Assembly (NCBI GenBank): GCA_910574935.1
Contig: CAJTCU010000002.1
Coordinates: 388,156-452,155, forward strand
Direction of reading: 5' to 3'
Length of the DNA: 64,000 nucleotides
Origin: Oscillospiraceae bacterium
GTDB taxonomy: Bacteria > Bacillota > Clostridia > Oscillospirales > Acutalibacteraceae
Part shown: positions 33,836 to 42,090 of the stretch, in pieces
Numbering within the stretch: position 1 is the stretch's first letter
How the letters are laid out: each line of letters opens with the position of its first letter
Translations under genes and position numbers: made by a program
Notes under the pieces: generated by a model
Databases searched by the model: none
Seen by the model: the letters and a program-made list of their open reading frames with translations, nothing else
Told to the model about the DNA's origin: nothing

Positions 33836-35317
33836 CTATTTAAAATCAATTGTGAAACGCATCCCGCTATTATCCTCTAAGGCGGTAAACATATAGGGGA
33901 TTTGCAGCGTTTTCAATACCGTGTCTACAATGTATAACCCTAAACCATTCCCCCTTGTTTCCCTGTTTCCGCCGAATGGCATCATGGTATCCCCGCAGGG
34001 GGCTTCCTTAACTCCATATTCAAATCGGTAAAATGGTTCAAATATATGTTTTTGGTATTCCTGCGGGATTGGGACACATTCATTTTCCAGAACCAATTTT
34101 TGTTCTTCTATATAAATTTTTATAGTACCTCCTTTGGGCGTATAAGAAACTGCATTAGACAGTAAATTGGAAATTACTTTCCTTATCATTGATATAGGGT
34201 AATGGACAGAGAAGTTTTCTGAAACATCCATTTCTATGCGAATACCCTTTGATTTTGCAATCATCTGATACGGCTCCGACATCTGCTCTATTAGTTCTGA
34301 TATATCAATTTCAGTATCTTTTTCCTTATCATTCGTTGCAGATTTTGAAGCGTCTAAAATTTCTTTAATCATCACTGCAAGTTGTTCTGTGAGCATTTTG
34401 CATTTTGGCAGATAAATCGTATGGTCTTTGTATTTCCCTACGTTTAAAATCATATTTTCCAACATGGCATTGATAGCCGTAACAGGCGTTTTTAACTCAT
34501 GGGATGCAGAGCGCAATAAATTTGTTTTCTGCACTTCCATTTCTTCTACCTTATAAATTTCCTGCTCTAAGTTATGGATTGTTTTTAGCAGATTATTATA
34601 AAGTGCGTTTACATTGTCTGCCAATGTTTCAATTTCATCGTGTGTATGGACTTCGCAGGAAATCCCATGCGTTAATCCCTGCATTTGTTTTGTTACATTA
34701 GTAATCTGCTTGATAGGCTTCGTGAGCATATGGGAATACAGCAATGCAGACAATAGTGAGATAAGCGTACAGGCAAATGCTGTAACAGGCAGGATAACTA
34801 TGATGGTACTGACTGCATCCTCAATCTGCTGCCTTGATATGACCGCCCTCACATACCCTTTCTGGTTCGGAAATATCTGTTCTGCATATAAATAATTTTT
34901 ATCTCCTTTGGGACTTTGGGATAATGATATTTTTATCTTGTCATCCGATTTTTCTGCAATGATATTCACATCTTCCTTATTGCCACTTGGATTTTCGGCG
35001 TCCTCTGAACGCTTCAAATATCCGTTATCCCCCACGTTCAACAGTTTCATTTCATATGTGTATCCATCGTATTTTACCAGAATATCCGCATACCATTTCC
35101 CCGCAAAATCTGTCACGAAAGCGAGCCTGCCCGCATCTTCTGTATCTGCAATTTCCTCGCATAATTTCTCAATATCTGCTTCCAACGCATTACGCTGTCG
35201 GTAATTGTAAACAGTAGGAAGCAGGATATAGATTAGCAAATGGGAAACCGCCACAATAATTATCATTAGGCTAAATGTGTATAAAAAATTCTTTGGAAAT
35301 AATTTCAGTTTCTTCAT
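33836..35317 (-). CDS. Sensor histidine kinase, VncS-like
   Basis: A 493-residue kinase. TM1 at about 13-33 (TFSLMIIIVAVSHLLIYILL), a ~130-residue external sensor, TM2 near 170-195 (TIIVILPVTAFACTLISLLS), HAMP, H-box LLRSASHELKTPVTAINAML, N-box ISNLLSNAVSYTPKGG, G-box GNGLGLYIVDT. Its start overlaps the regulator stop by 4 bp, so the two are co-translated. It probably senses an envelope stressor or peptide handled by the adjacent exporter. Confidence 0.92.
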   Translation of the reverse strand: MKKLKLFPKNFLYTFSLMIIIVAVSHLLIYILLPTVYNYRQRNALEADIEKLCEEIADTEDAGRLAFVTDFAGKWYADILVKYDGYTYEMKLLNVGDNGYLKRSEDAENPSGNKEDVNIIAEKSDDKIKISLSQSPKGDKNYLYAEQIFPNQKGYVRAVISRQQIEDAVSTIIVILPVTAFACTLISLLSALLYSHMLTKPIKQITNVTKQMQGLTHGISCEVHTHDEIETLADNVNALYNNLLKTIHNLEQEIYKVEEMEVQKTNLLRSASHELKTPVTAINAMLENMILNVGKYKDHTIYLPKCKMLTEQLAVMIKEILDASKSATNDKEKDTEIDISELIEQMSEPYQMIAKSKGIRIEMDVSENFSVHYPISMIRKVISNLLSNAVSYTPKGGTIKIYIEEQKLVLENECVPIPQEYQKHIFEPFYRFEYGVKEAPCGDTMMPFGGNRETRGNGLGLYIVDTVLKTLQIPYMFTALEDNSGMRFTIDFK

Positions 35318-35979
35318 ATACCCACCTCTAACTTATAGCCAATCCCCTTTACGGTAACGATACAGTCAAGTTCCAGTTTTTTACGCAGGTTCCTAATATA
35401 ACTGTCTACAATACGGTCTATCACATAAGAGTCATCTCCCCACACTGCATTTAATATCTGCGACCGTGACAGCACCAGACCTTTATGGTCGAGTAGGAGC
35501 TTCAGCAAGTCAATCTCTTTTGGCGTTACATCTATTTTCCCCTTTGGGTTGCAGGCAGAGTACCCAGAAAAATCAACTGTCAAATCACCATATTTCCAAA
35601 TTTTTGTTTCTTCTTTGCCACCTGCCCGACGGAGCAATGCCGTGATGCGTTTTCCAAGCACTACCATAGAAAACGGCTTTGTCATATAATCATCTGCCAG
35701 ACAGTCAAAACTTGATACCTGTGTATATTCATCTTCCAAAGCCGTAAGCATGATAACTGGTATCTGGCTTGTCTTTCGTACAGTGTTTAATACTGCAAGC
35801 CCCGACATGGTAGGGAGCATAATATCAAGAACAATTAAGTCCACTGTATTCTGCGAAAAAAGCTCTAAAGCATCTGTTCCGTCATATGCGGATATGATTT
35901 CGTGACCTGCTTCCTGCAAGTATTCAGAAAGGGCTTCGTTTGTATCTATGTTATCCTCTACAATCAATATCTTTGCCAT
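35314..35979 (-). CDS. OmpR-family response regulator, VncR-like
   Basis: ATG 35979 follows TTGGAGGTGCTCTTT. The 221-residue protein has a receiver domain (KILIVEDN, phospho-acceptor Asp in LIVLDIMLPTMSG, conserved Lys in DDYMTKPFS) and a C-terminal winged helix (LTVDFSGYS ... DSYIRNLRKKLELDCIVTVK). It should bind the TTCAYACGCCATTCACA sites found before its own gene and before the exporter genes. Confidence 0.93.
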   Translation of the reverse strand: MAKILIVEDNIDTNEALSEYLQEAGHEIISAYDGTDALELFSQNTVDLIVLDIMLPTMSGLAVLNTVRKTSQIPVIMLTALEDEYTQVSSFDCLADDYMTKPFSMVVLGKRITALLRRAGGKEETKIWKYGDLTVDFSGYSACNPKGKIDVTPKEIDLLKLLLDHKGLVLSRSQILNAVWGDDSYVIDRIVDSYIRNLRKKLELDCIVTVKGIGYKLEVGI

Positions 35980-36000
35980 AAAGAGCACCTCCAAGTTTAT

Positions 36001-36060
36001 TTTAGCATTTCTGTGTGAATGGCGTATGAATTTTTATACTGAACCACTTAATACTCCCAT
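36001..36060 (-). promoter_or_regulatory. Predicted operator and promoter of the regulator-kinase pair
   Basis: Minus strand TTCATACGCCATTCACACA (36030-36012) overlaps the -35 position. A -10-like GCTAAAAT follows about 8 bp downstream, then GGAGG of the regulator gene. A nearby inverted repeat ATCTCTcaagacaAGAGAT (36109-36128) may be a second control site toward the divergent XRE gene. Confidence 0.65.
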
Positions 36061-36223
36061 TATAATTATCTGTTTTTTGTGATTCAACTGTGCGAATACC
36101 CACTTTTATCTCTCAAGACAAGAGATAGAACCTCTTATTAGCAGAGATTTCACATCGTTTTATAGGAACTTCCATCTCTGTAAAATAGATATTATAAAAT
36201 TTTTTAGTATGGGCGGTGAAAAA

Positions 36224-36580
36224 ATGAGTAATGATTTAGAAAATTTTGATTTTCTGGAATTAGGGCAGGCAATCCAAGATGCCCGTGAGAAACAGCGGAT
36301 TACAAGAGAGGAATTAGCCGAGGAGCTTGGCATTTCGGCAAGGCATTTGCAATCTGTGGAGAAAGAGGGGCAGTATCCGAGCTTTCGGCTGTTTATTCAG
36401 CTTGTTACAATGTTCCACATATCCGTAGACCAGTACATACACCCAGATGTTCCGACAGAGAAAACAACTTTACGTCGGCGGTTAGATGTGCTTCTTGATA
36501 CTTTTGATGATGCAGAACTGACTATCATAGCAGGGACGGCGCAGGGGATATGTAAGGCAAAAGAGCAGCCAGAGGATTAA
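36224..36580 (+). CDS. XRE-family transcriptional regulator
   Basis: ATG 36224 (after GGGCGGTGAAAAA) opens a 118-residue protein. The helix-turn-helix is LGQAIQDAREKQRITREELA ELGISARHLQSVEKEG at ~10-50. The C-terminal part (RRRLDVLLDTFDDAELTIIA) is a helical dimerisation region typical of small Tn916-type regulators. It is the only plus-strand gene in this block and is divergent from the response regulator. Confidence 0.83.
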   Translation: MSNDLENFDFLELGQAIQDAREKQRITREELAEELGISARHLQSVEKEGQYPSFRLFIQLVTMFHISVDQYIHPDVPTEKTTLRRRLDVLLDTFDDAELTIIAGTAQGICKAKEQPED

Positions 36581-36608
36581 CCTCTGGTTTTTCTTTCGCC
36601 CTGCCCTG

Positions 36609-37442
36609 CTAATAGTTTGGCACTCCGTAACCGTATATTGAGCTGCTCCCAACTGGATAGCTCTGCTGTTTGCAGGCATCCCCAGAGTTGCCCTCCACGG
36701 TGAAGACCGTCCCGTTTTCACATTTCTCTACAATGCCCACATGGTCGATTGAGCCGTCGCTCCCCCAATCAAAGAAAATTAGGTCGCCTACCTGCGGCTC
36801 ATAGTTCTTATCCTGCCATTGCCCTTTGCCTTTAAACCAGTTCACGCCATCCGAGCATAAAGAGAATTTCGGGATGATGCCGCTCTCCAGATAGCCGCAC
36901 TGGTCAGCACACCACGATGCGAAACAGGCGCACCATTCCACACGCCCATCAAAGCCGTACCAGCTCCAATAAGGCTGTCCGCCCTCGTTGCCGAGCTGTG
37001 TCAGAGCCACTTCTACGATGGCTTGGTTTCCTCCGCTTGTAAACGCCCGCCCATATGGATAGTAACGTAATACATGGGCGGGGTACTGCGTGTCGCCGTA
37101 TTTTTCCCAACCTAACCTCTGTGCCTGCATAGCGGAAAATTCCACCGCATTTGCATAGGAATAGCCGCCGTAGTTGGTCTTTGCCCATGAGATATACCCG
37201 TTGCCGAAGTTATAGCCCTGCAATGCAAGTTTGATACGCTCCATGTCAATCGGGTTCTCCACTTCGGCTGAAACAAGGGCAGCTTTTAATTCCTGCACGC
37301 CGCATTCGATGGAATATTCGGAGTCTTTGATTCCGTTCGGCTGATGGGGGTACTTCTTATTGAAGCTCCCCTCCGCCGCCTGCATCGGGTCGCTGCCCTT
37401 TCCCCCAGATTCCTGCATCATCACCGCCTTGATAAGCTCCAC
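36609..37442 (-). CDS. Lysozyme-CHAP peptidoglycan hydrolase, N-terminally truncated
   Basis: A 277-residue frame from GTG 37442. The first ~110 residues are a lysozyme-like domain (LIKAVMMQESGGKG with catalytic Glu; ALQGYNFGNGYISWA). The last ~130 are a CHAP domain (EWCACFASWCADQCG with catalytic Cys; DHVGIVEKCENG with His). This is the CwlT type of conjugative elements, which opens the wall for the transfer channel. The normal membrane anchor is missing: a different start (MADIKTR..., ATG 37480) is fused out of frame. So a deletion joined two genes at about 37455. Confidence 0.82.
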   Translation of the reverse strand: MELIKAVMMQESGGKGSDPMQAAEGSFNKKYPHQPNGIKDSEYSIECGVQELKAALVSAEVENPIDMERIKLALQGYNFGNGYISWAKTNYGGYSYANAVEFSAMQAQRLGWEKYGDTQYPAHVLRYYPYGRAFTSGGNQAIVEVALTQLGNEGGQPYWSWYGFDGRVEWCACFASWCADQCGYLESGIIPKFSLCSDGVNWFKGKGQWQDKNYEPQVGDLIFFDWGSDGSIDHVGIVEKCENGTVFTVEGNSGDACKQQSYPVGSSSIYGYGVPNY

Positions 37443-37514
37443 ATATTCGGGGATCTCTGGTCTTTATATCAGCCATAAAATCCGACCTCCTTTCTCAGAA
37501 GATTTGAGGTCATG

Positions 37515-38306
37515 TCAGTTTACCTTTTTTGCCACCACGGCAAGCCTGCCGTTCTGTGCGGAGTATTCGCAGGTGGAGAGGGTAATGAGCTTATCCCCGT
37601 ATTCAGCGGTCACGCCCGTATCATACAAGGCAAGCTCCTTACACTTCCCGACATAGGCATCAAATTCTTTTTCATTTTCCGCATTGACAAAATCATAGTA
37701 GCGGTAGCCCTCCGAGCTGTATGCCACGGTCTTAAAAACAGCGATAACTTCATACTCTGCCTGCTCCGTGAGGGTGTCAAACTGGATGCTCTTATGCTTC
37801 TCATAAAAGCTCTTGGATTTATAATCTTCCAACGCCCCGAACATCCTGCCGCCTTTGATGTGGTGTCCGTAGATAACCAGATTGTCGCTTGTGAGGATGT
37901 CGCAGTCCCCTTGGATATACGGCACTCCCAAATCGCTGTATTCTTTTTCAAAGCTGTGCTTCAGATAGAAGTTGGGATTGTTCCTGCTCTGCATGACAGG
38001 GTAGTTGATGCTTGTTCCGTCAATGGCAATCCAACCGACCATATCCTCATTCTGCAAATACAGCTTTTTGTATTTTGCCAATATATCCTCGCCCTCGCTG
38101 ACGGGCGTATCCTTATCTTTTGGCGGTTCTTTCTCTGGCTCTGCGTTCTCCACAACCTCGGCAATCTCCGCAAAGGCTTCCGTCTGCTCGTCTATCTGCT
38201 GGTAATGGCTGTAAATCTTAATGCCGCAAAAAACCGCCGCTCCTAAAAAGGTAACAGCGGCGGCGGTACAGAGAATGGTTTTATTGTTCTTAAAATTCAT
38301 AGGCAT
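37515..38306 (-). CDS. Class B sortase
   Basis: A 263-residue sortase with an N-terminal membrane anchor (TILCTAAAVTFLGAAVFCGI). Catalytic residues are visible: His in IYGHHIKGG, Cys in LITLSTCEYS, Arg in NGRLAVVAKK. NPNFYLKHSF and the DMVGWIAIDGTSINYPV block are typical of class B. It would anchor element-encoded surface proteins, for instance the adhesin-like protein whose N-terminus remains at 39929-40141. It is close to the CHAP hydrolase gene and in the same direction. Confidence 0.9.
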   Translation of the reverse strand: MPMNFKNNKTILCTAAAVTFLGAAVFCGIKIYSHYQQIDEQTEAFAEIAEVVENAEPEKEPPKDKDTPVSEGEDILAKYKKLYLQNEDMVGWIAIDGTSINYPVMQSRNNPNFYLKHSFEKEYSDLGVPYIQGDCDILTSDNLVIYGHHIKGGRMFGALEDYKSKSFYEKHKSIQFDTLTEQAEYEVIAVFKTVAYSSEGYRYYDFVNAENEKEFDAYVGKCKELALYDTGVTAEYGDKLITLSTCEYSAQNGRLAVVAKKVN

Positions 38307-38325
38307 TTCCTTTCCTTTTTATACT

Positions 38326-38730
38326 TTAACGTGTATGCTCCGCCTGCTTCTTGGGCGTGGGTAAGTCCCTGCAATATTCGGGATACCGTGCCTTGATGCC
38401 CTCCATGAAATACGGGGCGAACTCGCAGCAGAACAATTCCTCTGGCGTAAAGAGTTTCTCACGCCCCTCCTCGGCGTAACCGTTCCAGAGGTTAAAGGCA
38501 AGGTGGCAGACCTTGACCGTGCCGCTTGTCTGCCATCCGCCGTGCATCCCCTCTGGCTTGATGCAGTCCGTCTTAAAATCGAACATGGCGTTGATGTTCT
38601 GCCTTGTTTCCCCCGCAATCCCCATCACATAGAAAAACGCCCTGTGATAGCAGTCGTTTACCCTGCATTTCATCATACTTTCCAGAAAAAAATCACGGTG
38701 AGCTGTGTTGCGAAACCTTATCTCCGACAT
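38326..38730 (-). CDS. DUF6075-like protein
   Basis: ATG 38730 follows GAAAGGAGGATTTTT. The 134-residue protein reads MSEIRFRNTAHRDFFLESMM, YHRAFFYVMGIAGETRQNIN, IKPEGMHGGWQTSGTVKVCH and FCCEFAPYFMEGIKARYPEY. I recognise this as the DUF6075 group found in Firmicute conjugative elements. Function unknown. It looks intact. The N-terminal 38 bp overlap the end of the methylase fragment. Confidence 0.75.
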   Translation of the reverse strand: MSEIRFRNTAHRDFFLESMMKCRVNDCYHRAFFYVMGIAGETRQNINAMFDFKTDCIKPEGMHGGWQTSGTVKVCHLAFNLWNGYAEEGREKLFTPEELFCCEFAPYFMEGIKARYPEYCRDLPTPKKQAEHTR

Positions 38731-39133
38731 AAAAATCCTCCTTTCTCCTGTGCCGATACACTGCAAGCCGTTTCTTTTTGCAGCCGTGGCAGAATGATAT
38801 TCTCCACATAACCTCATTGATTTCAGAAGCGATAAAGTCACGCCCGTTTTTGATGCACTGGACTACCTCGCTCCCAGAGCCTGCAAAGGGGATTACCACT
38901 AAATCGCCCGCCTTGCTGCTTGCAAGCAGCATCCGTTCCGCCAGTTTCTCTGGCTTCTGCGTGGGATGCCCCGTTGCTTCTTTATAATTAGGCATAATCC
39001 TCGGAAACTCCCACACGTTTCCGCAGGATTTCCCCTTTGGGTTCTTCCGTCTGTCTTTTTCGCCGCCCACGTCATACGGGATGCGGACGGCGTCAATGTT
39101 GATTCCATGCAGGGGGTTACTGTAAAACCACAA
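38693..39133 (-). pseudogene. DNA methylase C-terminal fragment
   Basis: The frame has FYSNPLHGINIDAVRIPYDV, ATGHPTQKPEKLAERMLLAS and VVIPFAGSGSEVVQCIKNG, the end of an N6/N4-type methylase: an FAGSGS SAM-binding motif after the HPTQKP block. The N-terminal part with DPPY is absent. Upstream it is joined to the VirB4 fragment at about 39117-39140 by a deletion. It might be translated from TTG 39133 but lacks half the enzyme. Confidence 0.7.
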
Positions 39134-39670
39134 GAAAGGTGTTCCTCCCTTTCGCCCTGTTCTGGGTGATGCGGTTTAAAATACTGTCGAGGACAACGAG
39201 CATACCGATAGGCTGTAACTGCTTTCCCAAATCGAGGATGTCGTAGCAGATAAGGCGGCTGTGGGTGTCCACGTTCGTATGCTTGGCAAAGGTGTTGAGA
39301 GAGCCGTCCGTGAAAAGCTCAATCGCAAGGGCGATTTCCTGCGCTTCTGGCTCGTCCTGCTTTAACAGCTCCTCACGGAAGTCCTGCAAGGTCGGCGGCG
39401 TACCCATATAGTTGCCCTGCTGGTAGTAGCGGTAGACGCTTGCCGTGCAGCGGTCGATAATGGATTTCTGCTTAGCCCCTAAACTCGCACCGCCAATGAG
39501 CTGTTCGCACAAAGACAAAATAAACTCTGATTTCAAGATGACGGGGTTCGCACCGTCGCCGTAATCAGAGTTCATGTCCATTGCGTTGATGTGGTTGTCG
39601 CTCGTCGCCGAGATGTGGACGACCTCGCCCTGCATTGCCTTTACAAGCGGGGAATAGTCGGCTAAGTCGG
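39117..39670 (-). pseudogene. VirB4/TraE-type conjugation ATPase, internal fragment
   Basis: About 180 residues: DYSPLVKAMQGEVVHISATS, GDGANPVILKSEFILSLCEQ, SIIDRCTASVYRYYQQG, SRLICYDILDLGKQLQPIG. These belong to the VirB4-like motor between the Walker B region and the C-terminus. The 5' side is a group II intron end, the 3' side is a deletion joint with the methylase fragment. The protein powers type IV secretion when complete; here it cannot. Confidence 0.78.
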
Positions 39671-39930
39671 GGCGATTACTCGCCCTTTCTCGCCTAAGAA
39701 CCGTACGTGAGCGTTTCCACTCATACGGCTCAAGCATTTCATCACTCTTTCGAGCGGCTCTCAAGATAGATTCGTTGGCAGTCAGCGTGAACATACGCCA
39801 TATTTGCCACTTCCTCTTTTCCGCCACAGGACTTCGGCACTTTGAAGAAAATCTCCCTCTCATCCAAAATATCCAGTGGCATTCCACAGTGATAGCAACA
39901 GCCGTCTTGATTCTTCCAGATTACGGTACT
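39671..39930 (-). mobile_element. 3' end of a group II intron (HNH tail plus domains V-VI)
   Basis: On the minus strand an HNH-like tail of an intron reverse transcriptase (CCYHCGMPLDI ... KVPKSCGGKEEVANMAYVHA) is followed by domain V: GAGCCGTATGAGTG-GAAA-CGCTCACGTACGGTTC (39731-39698). A domain VI-like GGCGAGAAAGGGCGAG TAATCGCCC runs into VirB4 coding sequence. The reverse transcriptase body and the 5' intron are gone, so the intron cannot splice. Its insertion point is just before DYSPLVKAM of the ATPase. Confidence 0.8.
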
Positions 39931-40141
39931 TGTATTCGCCTGTTCCTCCTGCGGTATGACCTCCAATGTTGGCACTGGAATTATATCGGATGGCATTCCC
40001 TGCACCGTCGTAGGTGTGGGTAAAGCTAATCGTTCCGATGTCACCCGCTGCGAACGCTGTCGTGGCAGGGACGGCGGACAATGCCGTGACCGCAGCCAAA
40101 GCAAACGCCGCAGCCCTCTTGAGTAATTTACGAATCTTCAT
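39929..40141 (-). pseudogene. N-terminus of a secreted adhesin-like protein
   Basis: ATG 40141 after CAGGAGGTAACGA gives a signal peptide (RAAAFALAAVTALSAVPATT, cleavage near AFA) and about 40 mature residues (DIGTISFTHTYDGAGNAIRY). It then runs into the intron tail. This start is typical of large sortase-anchored surface proteins of conjugative elements. The rest of the gene was removed by the deletion that joined it to the intron. Confidence 0.65.
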
Positions 40142-40204
40142 TCGTTACCTCCTGTTCGTTCTCATGTTGATAGTTGACTTTCTGGCAGAAAAAAAGCCGC
40201 CCTT

Positions 40205-41458
40205 GTGGACAGCTTTATCCTTTCCCCCGAGGCCAGAGGCAAATATGTAGAGCCCATCGTGGTGAACTTTGACGGCACGATTATCGGCGGGCATCAGCGC
40301 CGCCGGGTGATGATGGACCTGGGCTACACCGAGGCAAGCGTAGTTGTGGTGAACATTCAGGACAAGAACAAGGAGCGCATGGCCAACCTGGCCCTCAATA
40401 AGATTTCCGGGCGCTGGGACACCGAAAAGCTCAAGGAAATTCTGGTGGGCCTGGACCTGGACGGCTACGACTTCACCGCCGCGGGCTTCACCCGGAATGA
40501 GCTGGAAGACTTGATACAGTCCCTGGACATTCCCGACGAGGCCCAGGATGATGAATTTGACCCGGATGCTGCGGCGGCTGAGATTCAGACTCCCGTCACC
40601 AACCGGGGGGACATCTGGCAGCTGGGCCGCCATCGTCTGCTGTGCGGCGACGCCACCGAAAGTGAGGACGCGGCCCTGCTCATGAACGGCGCGGAGCTTG
40701 ACTTGCTGGTGACAGACCCGCCCTACAACGTGGACTACGGCGGCAAGGCTGTGTTTCTGGAAAACTATCTGGGCCAGACCGGCCCCAGGGCTACCAGTGA
40801 GATAAAGAAAGACAAGATGACATCCGCCGACTTTTACAAATTTCTCCGGGCGGCGTTCCGCTGCACTTTTGACGTGATGAAGAAAGGCGCTGCGGCCTAT
40901 ATTTTCCACGCAGAGAGCACCGGTACCAAGTTCCGGGAGGCGTTCAGTGATTCCGGCCTCAAGCTGGCTCAGTGCCTTGTGTGGGAAAAGTCCAGCTTCG
41001 TCCTCAGCCGGCAGGATTACCAGTGGCGGCACGAGCCTATCCTGTACGGCTGGAAAGAGGGGGCTGGGCACTATTTCATAAATGACCGCTCCCAGGACAC
41101 CATCCTGCTGGAGGACGAGCCGGACTTCAAGAAGATGAGCAAGCAAGAGCTGCTGGCCTTTGTGGAGGGCTACGTCAAGCAATACAAAGACCTGACCTCC
41201 GTCCTCTACGAGAAACGGCCCAGCAGAAATGATATGCACCCCACCATGAAGCCGGTCCCCCTGGTGGGCAGGCTGGTGAATAACTCCAGCAAGCCGGGGT
41301 GGTGTGTGGGTGACTTTTTCGGCGGCAGCGGATCCACGCTCATGGCCTGTGAGCAGCTGGGCCGCACGGCTTACCTCATGGAGCTGGATGAGCGCAACTG
41401 TGATGTCATCGTCCGGCGCTGGGAGGAATACACCGGGGAGAAAGCGGTGAGGTTATGA
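40205..41458 (+). CDS. ParB-like/DNA N6-adenine methylase, N-terminally clipped
   Basis: A 417-residue frame from GTG 40205. Residues ~1-70 are the end of a ParB-like domain (VEPIVVNFDGTIIGGHQRRR). Residues ~130-410 are an N6/N4 methylase with DLLVTDPPYNVDYGG, HPTMKPVPLV and VGDFFGGSGSTLMACEQLG. Such proteins sit at the left end of phage packaging operons. The start of the ParB domain is missing, because the conjugative remnant joins at about 40170-40200. The stop overlaps the next start by 4 bp. Confidence 0.85.
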   Translation: MDSFILSPEARGKYVEPIVVNFDGTIIGGHQRRRVMMDLGYTEASVVVVNIQDKNKERMANLALNKISGRWDTEKLKEILVGLDLDGYDFTAAGFTRNELEDLIQSLDIPDEAQDDEFDPDAAAAEIQTPVTNRGDIWQLGRHRLLCGDATESEDAALLMNGAELDLLVTDPPYNVDYGGKAVFLENYLGQTGPRATSEIKKDKMTSADFYKFLRAAFRCTFDVMKKGAAAYIFHAESTGTKFREAFSDSGLKLAQCLVWEKSSFVLSRQDYQWRHEPILYGWKEGAGHYFINDRSQDTILLEDEPDFKKMSKQELLAFVEGYVKQYKDLTSVLYEKRPSRNDMHPTMKPVPLVGRLVNNSSKPGWCVGDFFGGSGSTLMACEQLGRTAYLMELDERNCDVIVRRWEEYTGEKAVRL

Positions 41459-42090
41459 GCCGGGAACGGCAAAAAACTAACCGGCGCAATCTTGCGCTCG
41501 ATACCCTGGAATTGATTCTGGAAGGAGTTGAACTGATCGTGAGTGCAGACGGAAACATCACCGGCGGCTCCATGTACCCCACCCGCACCATCGCAAAGCT
41601 GTTCGGCGTGACCGACCGGCACATTCAGCAGCTGACAAAAGACGGTGTACTCCCGGCCACGGAAACCCCCAACGGCCGGCAATATGACCTGGTGCCCACC
41701 ATTCAAGCGTATATTCGCTACCTGCGGGACGCGGCCCACGGCAAGACCGGCGACCAGAGGGAGCAAGAGCTGAAGCAGCAGAAGCTGGAGGCCGACCTGG
41801 CCCTCAGGGGTACACAAAACGAGCTGCACCGCCTGAAGCTGGACATAGCCGCGGGGAAATACATCCCCGTGGAAGAAGCTACCCTGGACTACGCCCGGTT
41901 CTTCGTGGCCTTTAAGAAGTTCGCGCTGTCTCTGCCGGGGCGGCTGATCAGCCGAATCGGCGGGGTAGTGGAGCCCACAGAGGCCCGGCGCATCGAAAAG
42001 GAGCTGCAAGGGGATGTGACCAAGCTGCTCAGGGCCTTTGTGGTGGCCGGGGTAGATGAGAGCCAGATCAAAGGGGCTGGCGGAAAATGA
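41455..42090 (+). CDS. Phage terminase small subunit-like DNA-packaging protein
   Basis: A 211-residue protein with ATGA overlaps at both ends. The N-terminal part has a helix-turn-helix (RTIAKLFGVTDRHIQQLTKD GVLPA) like Nu1/TerS. The middle is a coiled coil (REQELKQQKLEADLALRGTQ), and the C-terminal ~80 residues are helical. TerS recognises phage DNA and hands it to the large subunit encoded next. Assigned from motif and position. Confidence 0.82.
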   Translation: MSRERQKTNRRNLALDTLELILEGVELIVSADGNITGGSMYPTRTIAKLFGVTDRHIQQLTKDGVLPATETPNGRQYDLVPTIQAYIRYLRDAAHGKTGDQREQELKQQKLEADLALRGTQNELHRLKLDIAAGKYIPVEEATLDYARFFVAFKKFALSLPGRLISRIGGVVEPTEARRIEKELQGDVTKLLRAFVVAGVDESQIKGAGGK

